From Mansonella perstans (lineage: Eukaryota; Nematoda; Chromadorea; Rhabditida; Onchocercidae), in contig JBAMDO010000059.1 of the NCBI GenBank assembly GCA_037074765.1, positions 186,001-250,000 of the forward strand: a stretch of 64,000 nt of DNA. The letters run 5' to 3'. The first letter of the stretch is position 1; every line of letters starts with the position of its first letter. Below, piece after piece: positions 38,201-50,893 of this stretch. Both the position numbers and the translations under genes were made by a program. The notes beneath the pieces are model-generated. The model was not told the origin of the DNA. It saw only the letters and a program-made list of their open reading frames with translations, and searched no databases.

Positions 38201-40187
38201 TTCAATGCAATACTAGATTTCAAAATTATACTACAGCAAACTGACTCTCAAACAATCCAATCCGTTGTAAAATTATCTTTTCAATTCAATTCAAATCAAT
38301 CCCTTCAATTCAATAATCCAAAAAATCAAAATTTTTACTTCTAACTCTGCTTAACCATTATCTTCAATTCATCCAGCTGTAAATTAACAATGCACAGCGA
38401 AAGAACTTATCTGTCCACTCTGGAAAATTATATATGCAAATCCTTTTATAACTCTCCTAACTCTGAAACTTCTTCATTTGTTGAAGAAAGAAGAAAGAAG
38501 AAAGAGAGAGAGAGAGAGATTTTCAAGAAATACGAATCACAATTACATTAGCAACCACTATAGACATCTTTCAGATTCTATAATAATATATAAAATAAAT
38601 CGACAAAACAAATCACTGAAAAAAAAAAATCAAACAATTGCTAAACTTTATCCTTTTGGACAGTAACAAACAAAACTTTGATTATCTCAAGAAAGGTTCT
38701 AAAGAAATAAGAATAAATTGATTTAATTAGGCCATTTCCAGAAATGAATTCTATTTGAATAGAAGTAAATAAGGTAAGAGTTAAAGGAAATGATAAATTA
38801 AATGAAAGGAAAATGACGATGTGACTGAATAATAAGTGAATTAGATGAGAAGTAAGATTTATGAGTCAGATTTGTCACCATCTATAAGCAATGTTGACAA
38901 ATTGTTCTATAGCATTTTCTTAATCTATCAATAACAAATGATAAGCTGATCGATGTAATTACTTAAAAATTAACTTTGAAATTATGCAAATTAGCAGTGA
39001 TTATGATATTAACATGTAAGAGAGGTCAAATGTTCTACAATTGGTTATGGCATTAAAATGTAAGAGGTTAAATGATATTAACATGTCAGAGGTTATACTA
39101 TTAACTACATGTTAAGAGGTCAAATGTTCTACAATTGTTAATGTGTAAGAGGTCAAATGCTCTTATAATTGATTATGATATTATCGTGTAAGAGGTCAAA
39201 TGTTTTCTACAACTGAGAAGTACGGTTAATGATTCACAAATGATTTGTAATTTTTCAAGTTAATCGACATAAAAACGACATGAAAGAAGTTTTTTCCAAA
39301 AATGATCAGACATATTAAAATGCTTAATAAAATTGAGTTTTCTTTTGATCATTTAAAAAACTTTTTTTTCCCGTAATATTTTAATTAGGTGATAATAACT
39401 TCACAAAGAGTTATAGTTTAATTGCTTCCAAATTAGTCCAATAAATGCTCATTGGCTATTCTTAGACTAATCAAAATACTATGGTTTTAATTGAAAACAG
39501 CTTTTTGAAAATAATTGAAAATTTTAATTGAAAAAAAAATAGTGACATTTATATGTTTTATAATTTCTATTCAATTAATGATGATAAATTTCATTGATGT
39601 CTAATACATATTTGATTTTCTGCTAAAATATTTATTTATTTGTATAAAAAAGAAATACATCACTCACCTCTGACATGACAGTGTTGACTTTTTACACTCA
39701 AATTTATGTATTGAGTGAGACGTCTAATTTGCGTATCGCGCAAGGCGGTAGATTTGAAATACCATGTAAATTATATACCTGAATGAAAGAATGGGAAGAC
39801 AAAGGGATAAACAGGTTAGGATGAAATTAAATTCAAAAGTTTCATGATAATTTATTCTTCAGTGTCCATTTCTTGATAAAATATGTATAATGTTATGAAC
39901 GTCAAGAATATGTATATGAAATTTTGATTTTTTTTTTTAAATTCATATTATTGAGTGTATTATTTAAATTAGAATAAAGCTATTTCAGGTGAAATTTATT
40001 AACAAAAATACATTTTTTCAACTTTTCATATTTCATCCTTCTCTTTGACCTTCCATACTTTCAATCTTTTATGTACAGCATTTGCAGCAGAAATTTATTT
40101 CACTTTACCGATAATCACAGTTTGATGTAAATATTTCAGTTTTTTTTTTTAATTGCTAAGAAGAAAAAGAAGACAGCAGAACGGATA
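35245..40187. other. Upstream region between the cadherin and the 40.2 kb gene
   Basis: This 4.9 kb stretch separates two divergently transcribed genes and should contain the promoters of both. Short open frames, for example 37011-37205 and 37685-37873, have no recognisable domain and no convincing splice partners. A less AT-rich patch lies at about 37690-37790. Features seen are a GA-rich run at about 38484-38518, a degenerate repeat at about 39020-39205, and an AG-rich patch around 35398-35412. I cannot assign a core promoter or a splice-leader site. Confidence 0.5.
39015..39205. repeat. Degenerate repeat with GTAAGAGGTCAAATG core
   Basis: Five copies of a core near GTAAGAGGTCAAATGTTCTACAATTG are spaced 30 to 65 bases apart, with ATTAACATG-type linkers. 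The copies differ in length. The region is intergenic, about 1 kb upstream of the gene starting at 40188. Confidence 0.7.
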
Positions 40188-42040
40188 ATGCAGCACTTCA
40201 AGCTTCTTATGTATATGAAAAAGCCGAAACCTTGGCGTACAATGGACGATAACGATGAGAATAAAATGAGCCGGTGTGAAATGACACGAAATGTTAATAG
40301 GATTTGCAGGTATTTTTGCAAAGATTGTCCTTACTATACCGTTATTGCTTATTTTATCAATTTTTTGTTTAAATTTTTTAATTGATAGTAATTTTCACGA
40401 TGATTGCAATATTAGTCCATGCTTTTAATATTCCATACATTGTTCGTTTTCATATAGACTACTTATGATTAACCATGCTCCAAGCATCCTATCGATCTGT
40501 TCCACTCCACGAATTAATAAAAAGAAATGCCGCAAAAGAAAAGCCGAACCTCCGTTTTTAATAAGGAATTGTATCAATGGGGTGGGTTAATTTTTTTCAA
40601 AGCTATTCTTGAATTTATTTAAAAAAGAAAAATAATTTTGTTTAGATGCTTGATCTGATAGACTTAGATGCTTGTGATTAATTAATGAATTAATGTCGAA
40701 AACTTGTTATTACATCTACCAAAAATCAGATTTTAATTCTCGGTGTTTTTAATATGTTACGAGTAATTTCAGCAAAAAAATTGGAAAAGTTATGTGCAAA
40801 AGTTACAAAATTGGTCACAAAGACTGAATCAAAGGAGACGGAATGGTTCAACCAGTTATTCATCTGTAAAGGATCAAAGCCATATATCATATAGCGGTAA
40901 TCAGCTGGAAAATGTGTCAGATTTTACATCTGCTGCATTACTACGTTCTTTTTATACTATTTGGCATATTGGGCGCATTTCAAAAAAACCGTTGAAAACA
41001 AATGAAGAGGTCATTTTTCCCACTGCTTTTTGGAATTGCTTCAAATTAGGCTCATTGAATTGAATGAAAGATCCATGTGATGAATCTTAATTGTTCCTTC
41101 TCTTGGACTTAATTATCCACGATTAACTATTTGAAGAGCAGATGAAAATGAACTGCCAGAAAAATAATGCTACTGTTTGGTTAGCTAACATCTGTGTTGA
41201 TTTTGTAAAATTTCCTGGATTTTGGTTTTCGGGGATAAGCTACTTTTTTGCTTACCTTTTTTATGCGTATCATTTAATTATTGAGAGAAATGTTTCCTAG
41301 CTTGATTCGTCTTTGTTCCTCTAATGAAAAGGGAATCAGGGCTAGAATTTGCACAGAGCTATAAGCAAGGCTCAGATTGTTGCATGTTTTCATTATCTTC
41401 TAAGATTTCTAGACTGAAAAAGCTTTGAAAGAACTTTCGGCTTCACCAATTGTCGAAAAATCTTTACGGCTAACACCAAAAGGTGGTATTACTGCTGAAG
41501 TAATCAGTGACAAATCGCAGTTATCAAAACGAGCATTGTATACTCTGAGTCGATGGGCGCGAATCACCGAAGATGTGGTGCAAGATGGATACGAATCTGG
41601 ATACGATGATGATCCTGTTGAGGTTGTACCTAGCATCTTTATTGTGATCATAACTGTAATTAGCAGTATTCATGTTACGAAAATTTTACAGTTGTTTTGA
41701 TAATAGTTTTCATCAGGTTGTAAATTGATTTAATTATGGATTTCTTGGTTTTCCTCTGAAAATCTTTATATATAACCATGAATTATATAGATTTAATTTT
41801 GCTGGAAGGGAGAATTAGAAACTTATGATTTTTTCCAATCATGCATCACTTCAGATTTGGAATCGTGCAATAACTTTTGCTGATACATCATACACCGGAA
41901 ATGAATTAAATAGTGTTACTAGAACTACAAATGCAACTGCAGAAACAGTTGCAACTTCTTTTTTCACCAATACTGATGGACCAACGCCAAAACGAAGACG
42001 ATCTAACAGAGTGTTGAAGGCTGTTAATTTAAAAGTCTAA
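40188..42040 (+). CDS. Unrecognised basic protein, 244 residues, five exons
   Basis: The exons are 40188-40309, 40458-40581, 40773-40865, 41413-41622 and 41855-42040. All introns are GT-AG and phases agree through to the TAA at 42038-42040. The protein has no signal peptide or membrane span. It has two basic clusters that could act as nuclear localisation signals: KKKCRKRK near residue 66 and PKRRRSNR near the C-terminus. A Trp/Gln-rich segment lies near residues 84-100 and an acidic DGYESGYDDDPVE near residue 175. I do not recognise a family; a nuclear or chromatin-associated role is only an inference from composition. The start is the first ATG of the frame; further in-frame ATGs follow at residues 8, 10 and 19. 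A candidate AATAAA lies near 42595. Confidence 0.6.
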
Positions 42041-43470
42041 TCACTACATTATGGAATGACGAGCGTGTATTTTACATTTGATCCCATATATCTGGCGATT
42101 ATTAAAAGAGAAGATAAACAATAGAGATAGCAGGAGTGTATTCAGATTCATATCAAAGTTTGTAATGAAAGATAGAAAGAGAGAAAAAGTTAGTTTCGTT
42201 GGAAGAAATAATAGTGCAATGATTTCTCTGTTATACAGATATATTTTAATTGCTTCTCTTTTGTATTTTCATTGTCAGTAATCGCGTAACTTCTCACTTT
42301 AACTTTCCGCGTGAAATCCTAAAGTTAAGGATCGCAGAAACTTTCAAGATAAAAGACATGCATTTAGAGTTTTATAGACAAAATCAAATCTGTTACGAGA
42401 ATAATTAGTTATTAGATGGTTGTTTAGTAACTCCTTTTGCAGTTTACACGATGTTTTAATACTATTTACAATTTACACTATTTACACAGTGTTTTTATTT
42501 TCAATTCATTTCTAATATTTGTTACTTCCATATATTTTTCATATTGCATGTGATTGACATAAGTGAATTGCACGTATCACGTTACGTAGTGCGAATAAAG
42601 TGTATACTTCATTTGCTGGACATAATTAAGCGCACGCAACAATTTGTTTAAAATATGCATTAATGTTGGATAATCCAACCTTTTAAGTAGTTAAATGAAT
42701 ATATGAGAAGAAACCGGGATAGATAGCAAATGAAAATATTTATCTATGATTGTTTGAGTTGTCAATTTTCCGGATTGTCAATTTTCCTGATTGTAGTAGT
42801 AGAAGTGGTAGAGAAATATGAAATATGATTCACCTGAAAGGGAAAGAAATAGGAGACCGGAAAAAGCATCTTTAAAAATAACGATAGGAAGTATGAAATC
42901 TCTCATGATGATGAATTATTGATTTTTCTTTTTTTTTTTCCGGAAGAAGAATATAAAAATTTTCAGGATTAACAAAATTGAAGCTATACGATAAATGAAT
43001 GATTCATATCATTTTAATTTTACACTTACTGTGGAAAATATATTTATGCAAATTTGAAATGGATTTTTATCAAATCGAAATTTGTTTAAGGTTAACAATC
43101 AAAGCGTATGATGCGTCAGTTTTTGTGTTTGCAGTGTGCATGAGCGGTTGACTTCACGTTTAGTGCTTTTATTTGCTTTTCTGGTATCTTATTTAGCGAA
43201 ATTTTGGTATTTTTCAAATTATTATTTCAAAGATTTGTCGCAATAACTTGATGAATTAACCGGAAAATTTTCATAATATCCACGGTTGAATTTAAATTTT
43301 CTTTCTCAAATAGCTCTTTTTGAGATTTGCTCAGCTTATTGAATTCAACAATATCTTGTTGAATTCCTAATTAGTAATAATATTCCATACTGAGATGATA
43401 AATCAGTTTTTTTTTCTACAATTTCAGGAATTCTGGAATTTCAGGAAAGCTAATAGCTGAGTGCACAAAA
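42041..43470. other. Intergenic region between the unknown gene and the Tudor gene
   Basis: These 1.4 kb of AT-rich sequence contain no supported exon. The frame at 42078-42281 has no splice support and no domain. The last 300 bases should contain the promoter or trans-splice acceptor of the next gene: TTTCAGG acceptor-like sites occur at about 43422-43445, shortly before the ATG at 43471. Confidence 0.5.
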
Positions 43471-46400
43471 ATGGTTGTTATTTCGTTGCCAAAAACAATT
43501 GAAAATTTTGAGGGTGAAATAAGCCATGTAGCAGTGGCTGGCAATGAAACATTAACTTTCATTAAACCATTCCAATGGCAAGAAGCAAGAAAACAAATTT
43601 ACACAAAATTACGTGCTATGACACTGTCACTAAAGAAATTCGAGATGCTATCAGCAGTGAATTCTGGTAAATTCCCATCTTATAATTGAGGATTTAAATA
43701 GAATTTCATGAAAAAAAAAAATTTGAAAGTATTTTAAATCAGTAGATCTGAATTACAAATATATTAGATACAGATCATCTGTTTATATATTCCAAATTAG
43801 AATATGAAACAATGAGATCTTAAAACATTTCAAGAATGACATAAATTAGTAATGGCAGACAAATCTCACTCTCACTAATTTATTTACTTTCAATATAATT
43901 TATATTTATTTGTGGGAATACAATTAATTTTAGAAAGTATTTTAAGCGCTCCTTTTCAATCACACATAGACTAAATGGAATAGTACTGAAAGTTATTGAA
44001 TCATAATTGAGTTTAACCGGAATTCCGTTTCGTTATCATTTCATAGTAGAGAAAAAGAAAAAGTATAACTGGAGGTTTAAAATTTTATTCACAAAAGTTT
44101 AATGCCACGTATCATGGTGGAGAGTAATAAGAGTGATGCTGTGTATTGTAATATAGGATGATAAAAAATTATACGACTTTCAGGTGAGCTATATGTTGCA
44201 AATGTAAAAGGCTCATTGGAACGTTCATTTGTTATTCGAAGACCAACTCCTGATACATATTCCGTAAATTTGTCTAAATTTTAAAATTTTTAAACTTATA
44301 CATGATTTTATACACATACATGTAAAATCTTACTGATATCAATTATTACTCTGCATATGTATTTCACGCAAGTTAATAATTATATGTACTCTAAATGCAT
44401 GTATTTTATAGAAATTTAAAAAAAAAAATAAACTTTTCTATTTGTATGATAAATACTCTCATTAACATTTGCTAATTAATCTGCAATTAATCTCATCTAT
44501 ACAAATTTTACAGATCTATCTCATTGACAAAGGTGTGCAGTGCGAAGCGCAATTCGATGATATTTATGAATTTCCATCAGAATTATTGAATTTTTCATTG
44601 TTCAGTTGTATTTGTCCTGTCTTTGTACCATCTGTTGAACAACTCAATATCTATAAAGCTTTCGTAGGGCAAAAGTGCAAATGCGAAGTGGGTAAGTATC
44701 ATGATGCATGATTGATTTTTGATGCGATAATTGTCGTTGTCTATGTATTTGCAGATTATTTCTCAGGGATGCGCAATGCTGGCAAAATTTTCTTTATTTA
44801 TCACAAATTGCCTCTATGAGAAAATTGGCTTTTATAAATTTCAATGCTCATCGATGACAGGAAAATCTTGATCATATTATATTGACGCTATTAATTTAAT
44901 TATCTTTGAATGTTTCATTTGTAGAAACTTTATCGAAATCTTTTATCGTATTGGGATATGTTCGCGGTAAATTATTGATAGAAAATGGTGATGTTTATGA
45001 CGATTTACAAGGCATTATTTACGAAAAGTCGGGAAATGGACTGAACAGTTCTGGTAAAGCGAAAATTATTTTTTTCTCTTATATCATTATTACATGGCGT
45101 TGAATTTATTATTTCATGATTTTTGGAGCTTTTAAGAAGAAAATTTAGCTTGAAAAATGTTTCAGCTAAGCATTGATTTTAATTCTGATTAATATAAATC
45201 GATTTTTTCCGGTTTTTTCTAAAAGTGTTGATCTATGTTTATTTGAAGCTGAAGGACCTATTCGGTTCAATATGCAGGCTAAGATATCCGAAGATGACAC
45301 AAGTTCCAGTGAACAAATGGATGATAGTTTTAGCAGCGAACTGACTTACCGTTGCTCTTCTACGGAAAAAGTGAAAATTTTCGTGAAATCTTTTGTTCTG
45401 AAAGAATTATCAATATTCGCCAGAAAACTTTAAATGAATTTTTTTTTTTGGCTAGCACTATTTTGAACCTTACTTGTTTAACGTTGACTTTGTCAATTGT
45501 TCTAAAATTCTCAACATATCTGTTAATTAGTCCAAAAAAACTTAAGGCTGCGCAAAGTGGCTATACTCCGAGCAGGAGAAGCTATATCGCTTCAAAAAAT
45601 ATCATATACGGTAAGCATCACAGTAGTGTCATTTATTTATATTGTGAAATATCTTCTATCGGTTGATTCTCAGAATATGTATTCTGACTAAGTGTTGCAA
45701 TCATTGTAAGTCTTTGATTAATTCTCTGAAATGAATTCATTGATAGATGATGCAGCGTGATGCAAAATTTTATTTGAATTTATTAATTCAAGTATGTGAC
45801 CTTGAAAGTTTTTCTGAACGTTAGATTTAAGCAAGTGTTTAGATTTAAATATATATCGTATAAATTTTAAAATTATATTTTGTTTCAGTCGATCATACGG
45901 ATACGGAATTATGCACTGAATTTGATACATTAATGGTGAACATTTTTAAAAATTCAATTATTTGAAATGCTATTTTCTTTTCTACTTGTGTTACTATCAT
46001 TTATGTTTTATCAGGCTCAAGAGCTGTTTACGCAAACAGCATTCAAGCAATACAAACCTGATGTGATTCCAACAATGATAAGTGTTCGATTCGATAAGAA
46101 GGATCGAACGCTGGGCAAATTTTGGGTTGTCAACAAGAGCATATTTTCAACGACTGAAAGAGTGTGTTATTAACGGATTTCTTTCTGGAACACCTTTCTC
46201 GTAGTATCATATTTTTCCACATGTCTTTTCTAATTTGTAATTTGGGAATGGAGTAAGCTGCAGATGTAGTTTATTATTATTATTCCTATGATTGATGAAA
46301 TGAACTGTATGAAGTATGGTGGCTCATCACTTGCATCAAATAAAAGGCAATGCATTTGAGCAATTACTTGCTGAAGCGGTTCTTTAATAAGGCTGCTTTC

Positions 46401-48361
46401 AGTTATTGAGAGAAAATGCCAAAAGAATAACAGAATTTCCACTGTTAATTCAAAGATTCGACGAAGATGTTCAGATAAGAGAAATACCGTGTGTTGTGCG
46501 TACTCGAGCTGAAAGTGCCCACAAAGCTTTTTACCGTGCAGTTCCCTCTCGATTCGATGCACGAACAAAAAGGTTTCTGATACAGGGAATTTAAGGAGTT
46601 AAACCACTGATAAATCAATTTTTCTTGCAAAAAAAAAAATTTTCGTCAAATTTATAATTGTTAATTTTAATTTAGATTTTCAATTTTCTTGGTGGATTTC
46701 GGTTGGTTCAAATGGGTGTTGGCTAACGATGTCATCGATATATCCTCAATGGATGAGGTTGGTTGGACTCTTTAGTTTAGTCTTAGGATATTCCACATTT
46801 CCAGGTGAATGGTAGATGAATAAATCTATTTCATGATTTATATGTCCAAGAAGTAATGATAATGGAATATTCTATGTTACAGTAACTGTGTAAACTTGTG
46901 TTTTTTCTTTTCTTTTTCTATGCATATAATTCATCTTATTGAAGTCTAATCCAATTCGAAATCTGCCAGTAGCAATGATACATTGTCAGGAGGACGTGAC
47001 CAGTATATTACACGCTAAGGTATGTTTCTGGATGGCCATCTAAATTTTAAAGCGAATTTGATCATGATAAATTTTTTGTGATTAATTCTGTCTAATTTTT
47101 CAATACCATAGCTTTAATAATAAAAAACTTGACTGCGCTAAATTATCGATAAGATTTGAGAGGTTTTGCATATTATCCGGAGCTTGCAGAACCTCTCGAA
47201 AGGAGCTGATTGCTACATAAGAGTGAAAGGATCCTGGGCTCAAGATATATATTTGGTTGATTTATTGGAAGCTCGCAGCACTCTGACCGGTGGGTTAATG
47301 ATCATCGTAAATTTTTTTTTAAAACTAATTTCATTTATTTTTTTACAACTGTTAATTTCTTGACTTAAGAATATAGTCTTATAGGCAGTATAGGAGAAGG
47401 GACTTTGCCAAGCACGTATTTGATCAATGAAACCAATGAGCGACAGTTGTTGGCATCATTGATGTGGGGAACATTGAACAGTGCAAATTATGATTTGGCA
47501 CAAGCGCAACATACTTGGTACTTTCACGATCTCTTCTAAGTGTTATTTATCTTTCTTTATGGGATAATTGATCGTGACAAACCAATCTTGTGGTTTTCGC
47601 TGATTGAGTTTGAGATTGAATTTCTTGTTCATGAATTCAGGCGGCTTTATTATCCTCCACCGTTTCCAATGATGATGCCAGTAGCCTTGCCAGTGATGAT
47701 GCCAATGCCAATTCTGAACGCAAATCCACCGACTATTGAATATGAACGGATTCTGAAGCTTCAAAATTCGCATATAAGGAATATACAAAACACTTTTTCT
47801 CAAACTAGATCTACAGATTCAGCATACTCCAGAAATAACTGTCAAAGGTAAAAGGAATGGAATTAATTTACTTGAATTGTTATTTTTTGATTTTGTTAAT
47901 TTATCATTGGTATTGTTGAATTTGTTTCCACATTTCATTGATACCAGTTTGGATAATCAAGTCGTAGGATTTACCACTCACCTTTTGTTTGTAATTCGGC
48001 TTGCATTGCTTGCTGACTAATAAAGTGTTCTGGTGAAGCTTACCTGCTAATATTATCCATTTACAGATTCCAAGGCAGTAATTCGCAAAATATAAAGGGA
48101 AAATGGCATAGCAGCAATTTACTGGAGCAAAGTAGAATCGATTTTGCGTCAGGTGACACGACAGAGAACTCCTTTGATGAAAGTGTGTTACGATTGTTCT
48201 GTAGATAAAGAAGATTCGTTTCATCTAATTAAATCATCTGGTTTAACATTTTCACGGGAAATCAGAGTAAAAAATAAAATTTTCAATAAAATTCATTTTA
48301 TTTCACAGATTCAGCAAGAACTTTGCCCAATGAAAATTTCGCACATTTAAAGGAAATTTAA
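43471..48361 (+). CDS. Tandem Tudor-domain protein
   Basis: Supported exons are 43471-43666, 44184-44263, 44514-44691, 44925-45053, an exon starting near 45226, 45531-45610, 45889-45935, 46015-46161, 46403-46572, 46676-46757, 46945-47019, 47190-47289, 47385-47517, 47641-47847, 48067-48182 and 48309-48361. The first Tudor-type domain spans exons 2-4 (YVANVKGSLERSFVIRR ... IYLIDKGVQ). The second spans exons at 46403-47289, with the hallmark IFLVDFGWFKWV and LPVAMIHCQ. A Met/Pro-rich stretch (RLYYPPPFPMMMPVALPVMM) and a Ser/Asn-rich tail follow. Tudor domains bind methylated arginine or lysine, and such proteins often organise germline granules and small-RNA factors. EKL-1/ERI-5-like is one possibility that I cannot confirm. 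Phases agree except around the exon at 45226, which fits neither neighbour; an exon is missing there or the sequence has an indel. Length is roughly 600 residues. Confidence 0.7.
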
Positions 48362-50026
48362 TAGAAATTTTCAGGTAATGATAGCTTATCTTGGGAGCAG
48401 ATGTCAATGCTTGCAAATAATCACTGCGTGTTGCGAAAAAGTGAGAGCCGGATTGATTTATCACAATTTTTAAAAAAATTGTGTTCATATTCATACTATT
48501 CACAGAAGTCTAAATATCACTTCGGTAGTATTGGTGATTAAGTTTATAATATTTAAATCGAAATGATGGTCTGATTGAATTGATAGCCTTCACAAACTTG
48601 ATTTTATTTTAATTTCACTGCAGTCCTATAAAACTTATTTGAATATTAATATAATTTAGTGACACTTATCTTACAGCACATTAATCCTATGTGTTGTGTT
48701 AGAAGCAGCATGTGAGAATCATTATTTTAGCAATGGTTCCAATACATTTTAATTTTAGGCCATTACTGCAAATCGTTCGAATCGAACACAGAGATCCATG
48801 TGAATGAAGAATCGAATTGATTTAAACGTTTATTATATGAGATTCTGAGTGTTTTTAAAAGAGGAATCTGAAGATTTAAATCGTAAAGCATCATTTCTTT
48901 ACATGTTTTTTAATGAGAATACTTTTTAGTCATTAATTGTCAAATTCTTTCACGAATTCCTGGAAGCTTTCTTGTTTGTGAGCCATGAATCATTCATGAC
49001 TTCTGGTATTTGTGATCTATCTCTATCTCTGGTTATTTTAAAATATTTGTGGTCTATTTCTGGTTATTTTAAAATATTTGTGATCTACATCTATCTCTGG
49101 TTATTTTAAAATATTTGTGATCTATCTCTGGTTATTTTAAAATATTTGTGATCTATATCTATCTTTGTTTATTAAAAATATTTGTGATCTATCTTTGGTT
49201 ATTTTAAAATATACAGATCACACTATGTCTACTTCTTTAAGCTTGCTGTTATTGTTCTCTCTTCTTTTAGGTGATTGCAATTAAAAATTTGGAAATTTTA
49301 TGGTATATGGTTTCCACAAATGTTATCATCAGTAGTACTGATAATAGGAGCACGTATGTATATGGGAAAATCAAATGACCCATTTTCTCAAACATTCGTT
49401 AGTTTATATCATCAAAATCACTCTTTCTGACATTTCATTTGCTATTTAAATTTTCCTTAATGTTTCCCGAGAGTAAAGAATTAAAATATTAAAGAGTAAA
49501 ATGATATTTTAAAATAATTAACCTTCCCCCAATTTCTTATAAATAAAACAGTTTTAACAACAACCAACGAGTTCCAGAACAGGCAGTGAATTTTTTCATC
49601 TTTTAACTTAAAAATTATGTTTTAATTGAAGAAAATTTAAGAATTTAAGGAGAAATAGGTGCCGGAGATAGCACATCATTGTGTGAAGACGCCGCCATTC
49701 TTATTGGTTGGAACGTAGATTGACCTTTGCGATGACCCCTCTTATATTGACTCTTGCAGTTTACATTTTTCAATGCTAATGTTTAGGTCATAAACTGATC
49801 GTTATTAAATTCTTCATTTTCTATATTTCAATGAATGGAATATTTTCAGCTAATAGAGGAAATTTTATTGAAATTCCGTGATTCGTTACAATATACGTGA
49901 TCTTTATATTCGTTACAATATACGTGATATTCGTGATCTTTTTCTTACGTACGCTTTTTGATTCATCATTTACAATAAATTCTTTTTATTGTTCAGATTT
50001 CAAACACATTAACCTATTTAAATGTT
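48362..50026. other. Intergenic region between the Tudor gene and IMMP1L
   Basis: No supported coding exon. A tandem repeat sits at about 49010-49215. A less AT-rich patch at about 49655-49745 carries GATAGC, GCCGCC and an inverted CCAAT box (ATTGGTTGG). It lies 280-370 bases upstream of the IMMP1L start and is the best promoter candidate here. A near-duplicate GTTACAATATACGTGAT occurs at about 49884 and 49909. Confidence 0.5.
49010..49215. repeat. Tandem repeat, GTGATCTATCTCTGGTTATTTTAAAATATTT type
   Basis: Six copies of a unit of about 34-42 bases are visible, with length variation caused by an optional extra ATCTAT segment. The array lies about 0.8 kb upstream of the IMMP1L start codon. 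Confidence 0.85.
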
Positions 50027-50893
50027 ATGATATTTGGGAAACGATTAAATTGGCGTTTTGTCCGAAATATTGGCTATTTCTACTGTGCTTCATATGCTAT
50101 TGGTCGTCATATCGGTGAATTAGTGATATGTTCAGGACCATCAATGTATCCAACAATACAAGATGGTGATTTGGTAAGTATTATTCTTTGATTAAACCAA
50201 AAAAAAAAAAAATACATTAAATTTGTCGTCTCTTTCATTTGTCGGTTTCTGGAACTTGTTTATTAAACTTGATAGAAATTGTCAGTATTTGTTAACTATT
50301 AACTGAAATATAATTCTTTTGACAGTTTTTTGAACAACTAAATGTTCAATTAAATGCTTGATTTTTAAAATTAACAACTCAAAATTTCATATTTAAGCTT
50401 AAATTTCTTACTTTCCCGTTGTGTATTCTTTTTTGCATATTTATGTTCTTTGATTTATGAGATTATGCATATCTTCATCTTAATTTATTGAAATTATGGA
50501 TTGTCATTGTTCATTAAATGCTAATTGGATAATTAAATCCAAGAATTACAGGTGATTGCTGAGAGGCTTAGTGTCCACTTGCGTAACTTACGACGTGGTG
50601 ATATTGTAGGCGCTTTGGCGCCTTATAATTCGAGTGAAATGCTTTGTAAACGCTTAACAGCTATGGAGCATGATATAGTGCCAAACTGTTATTTATTACC
50701 GAGTGGGAGAATTCCACGAGGACATGTATATTTGGAAGGTGATAATACAGTGGCTTCTACCGATTCTCGGGTCTTTGGTCCAGTGCCAGCTGGTCTTGTA
50801 CAGGTTCGTTTGGTATTCAGGATATGGCCGTTATCAAGAGCTGGATGGATATCGACGCATTGGTTCTGGGAGAAACCAGAAATGGCTAGCTGA
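50027..50893 (+). CDS. IMMP1L: Mitochondrial inner membrane protease subunit 1
   Basis: Two exons, 50027-50173 and 50552-50893, encode 162 residues, against 166 in the human protein. This S26-family serine protease sits in the mitochondrial inner membrane, faces the intermembrane space and removes sorting signals from imported proteins as part of the IMP1/IMP2 complex. The catalytic serine is Ser39 in CSGPSMYPTIQDGDL, and the general-base lysine is Lys82 in CKRL. The third conserved box reads GHVYLEGDN...STDSRVFGPVP. The N-terminus (MIFGKRLNWRFVRNIGYFYC) carries a positively charged, hydrophobic targeting/anchor segment. The start is the ATG that gives this N-terminus in phase with the exon. 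The C-terminal tail after IWPLSRAGW is typical in length. A candidate AATAAA is near 51165. Confidence 0.93.
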
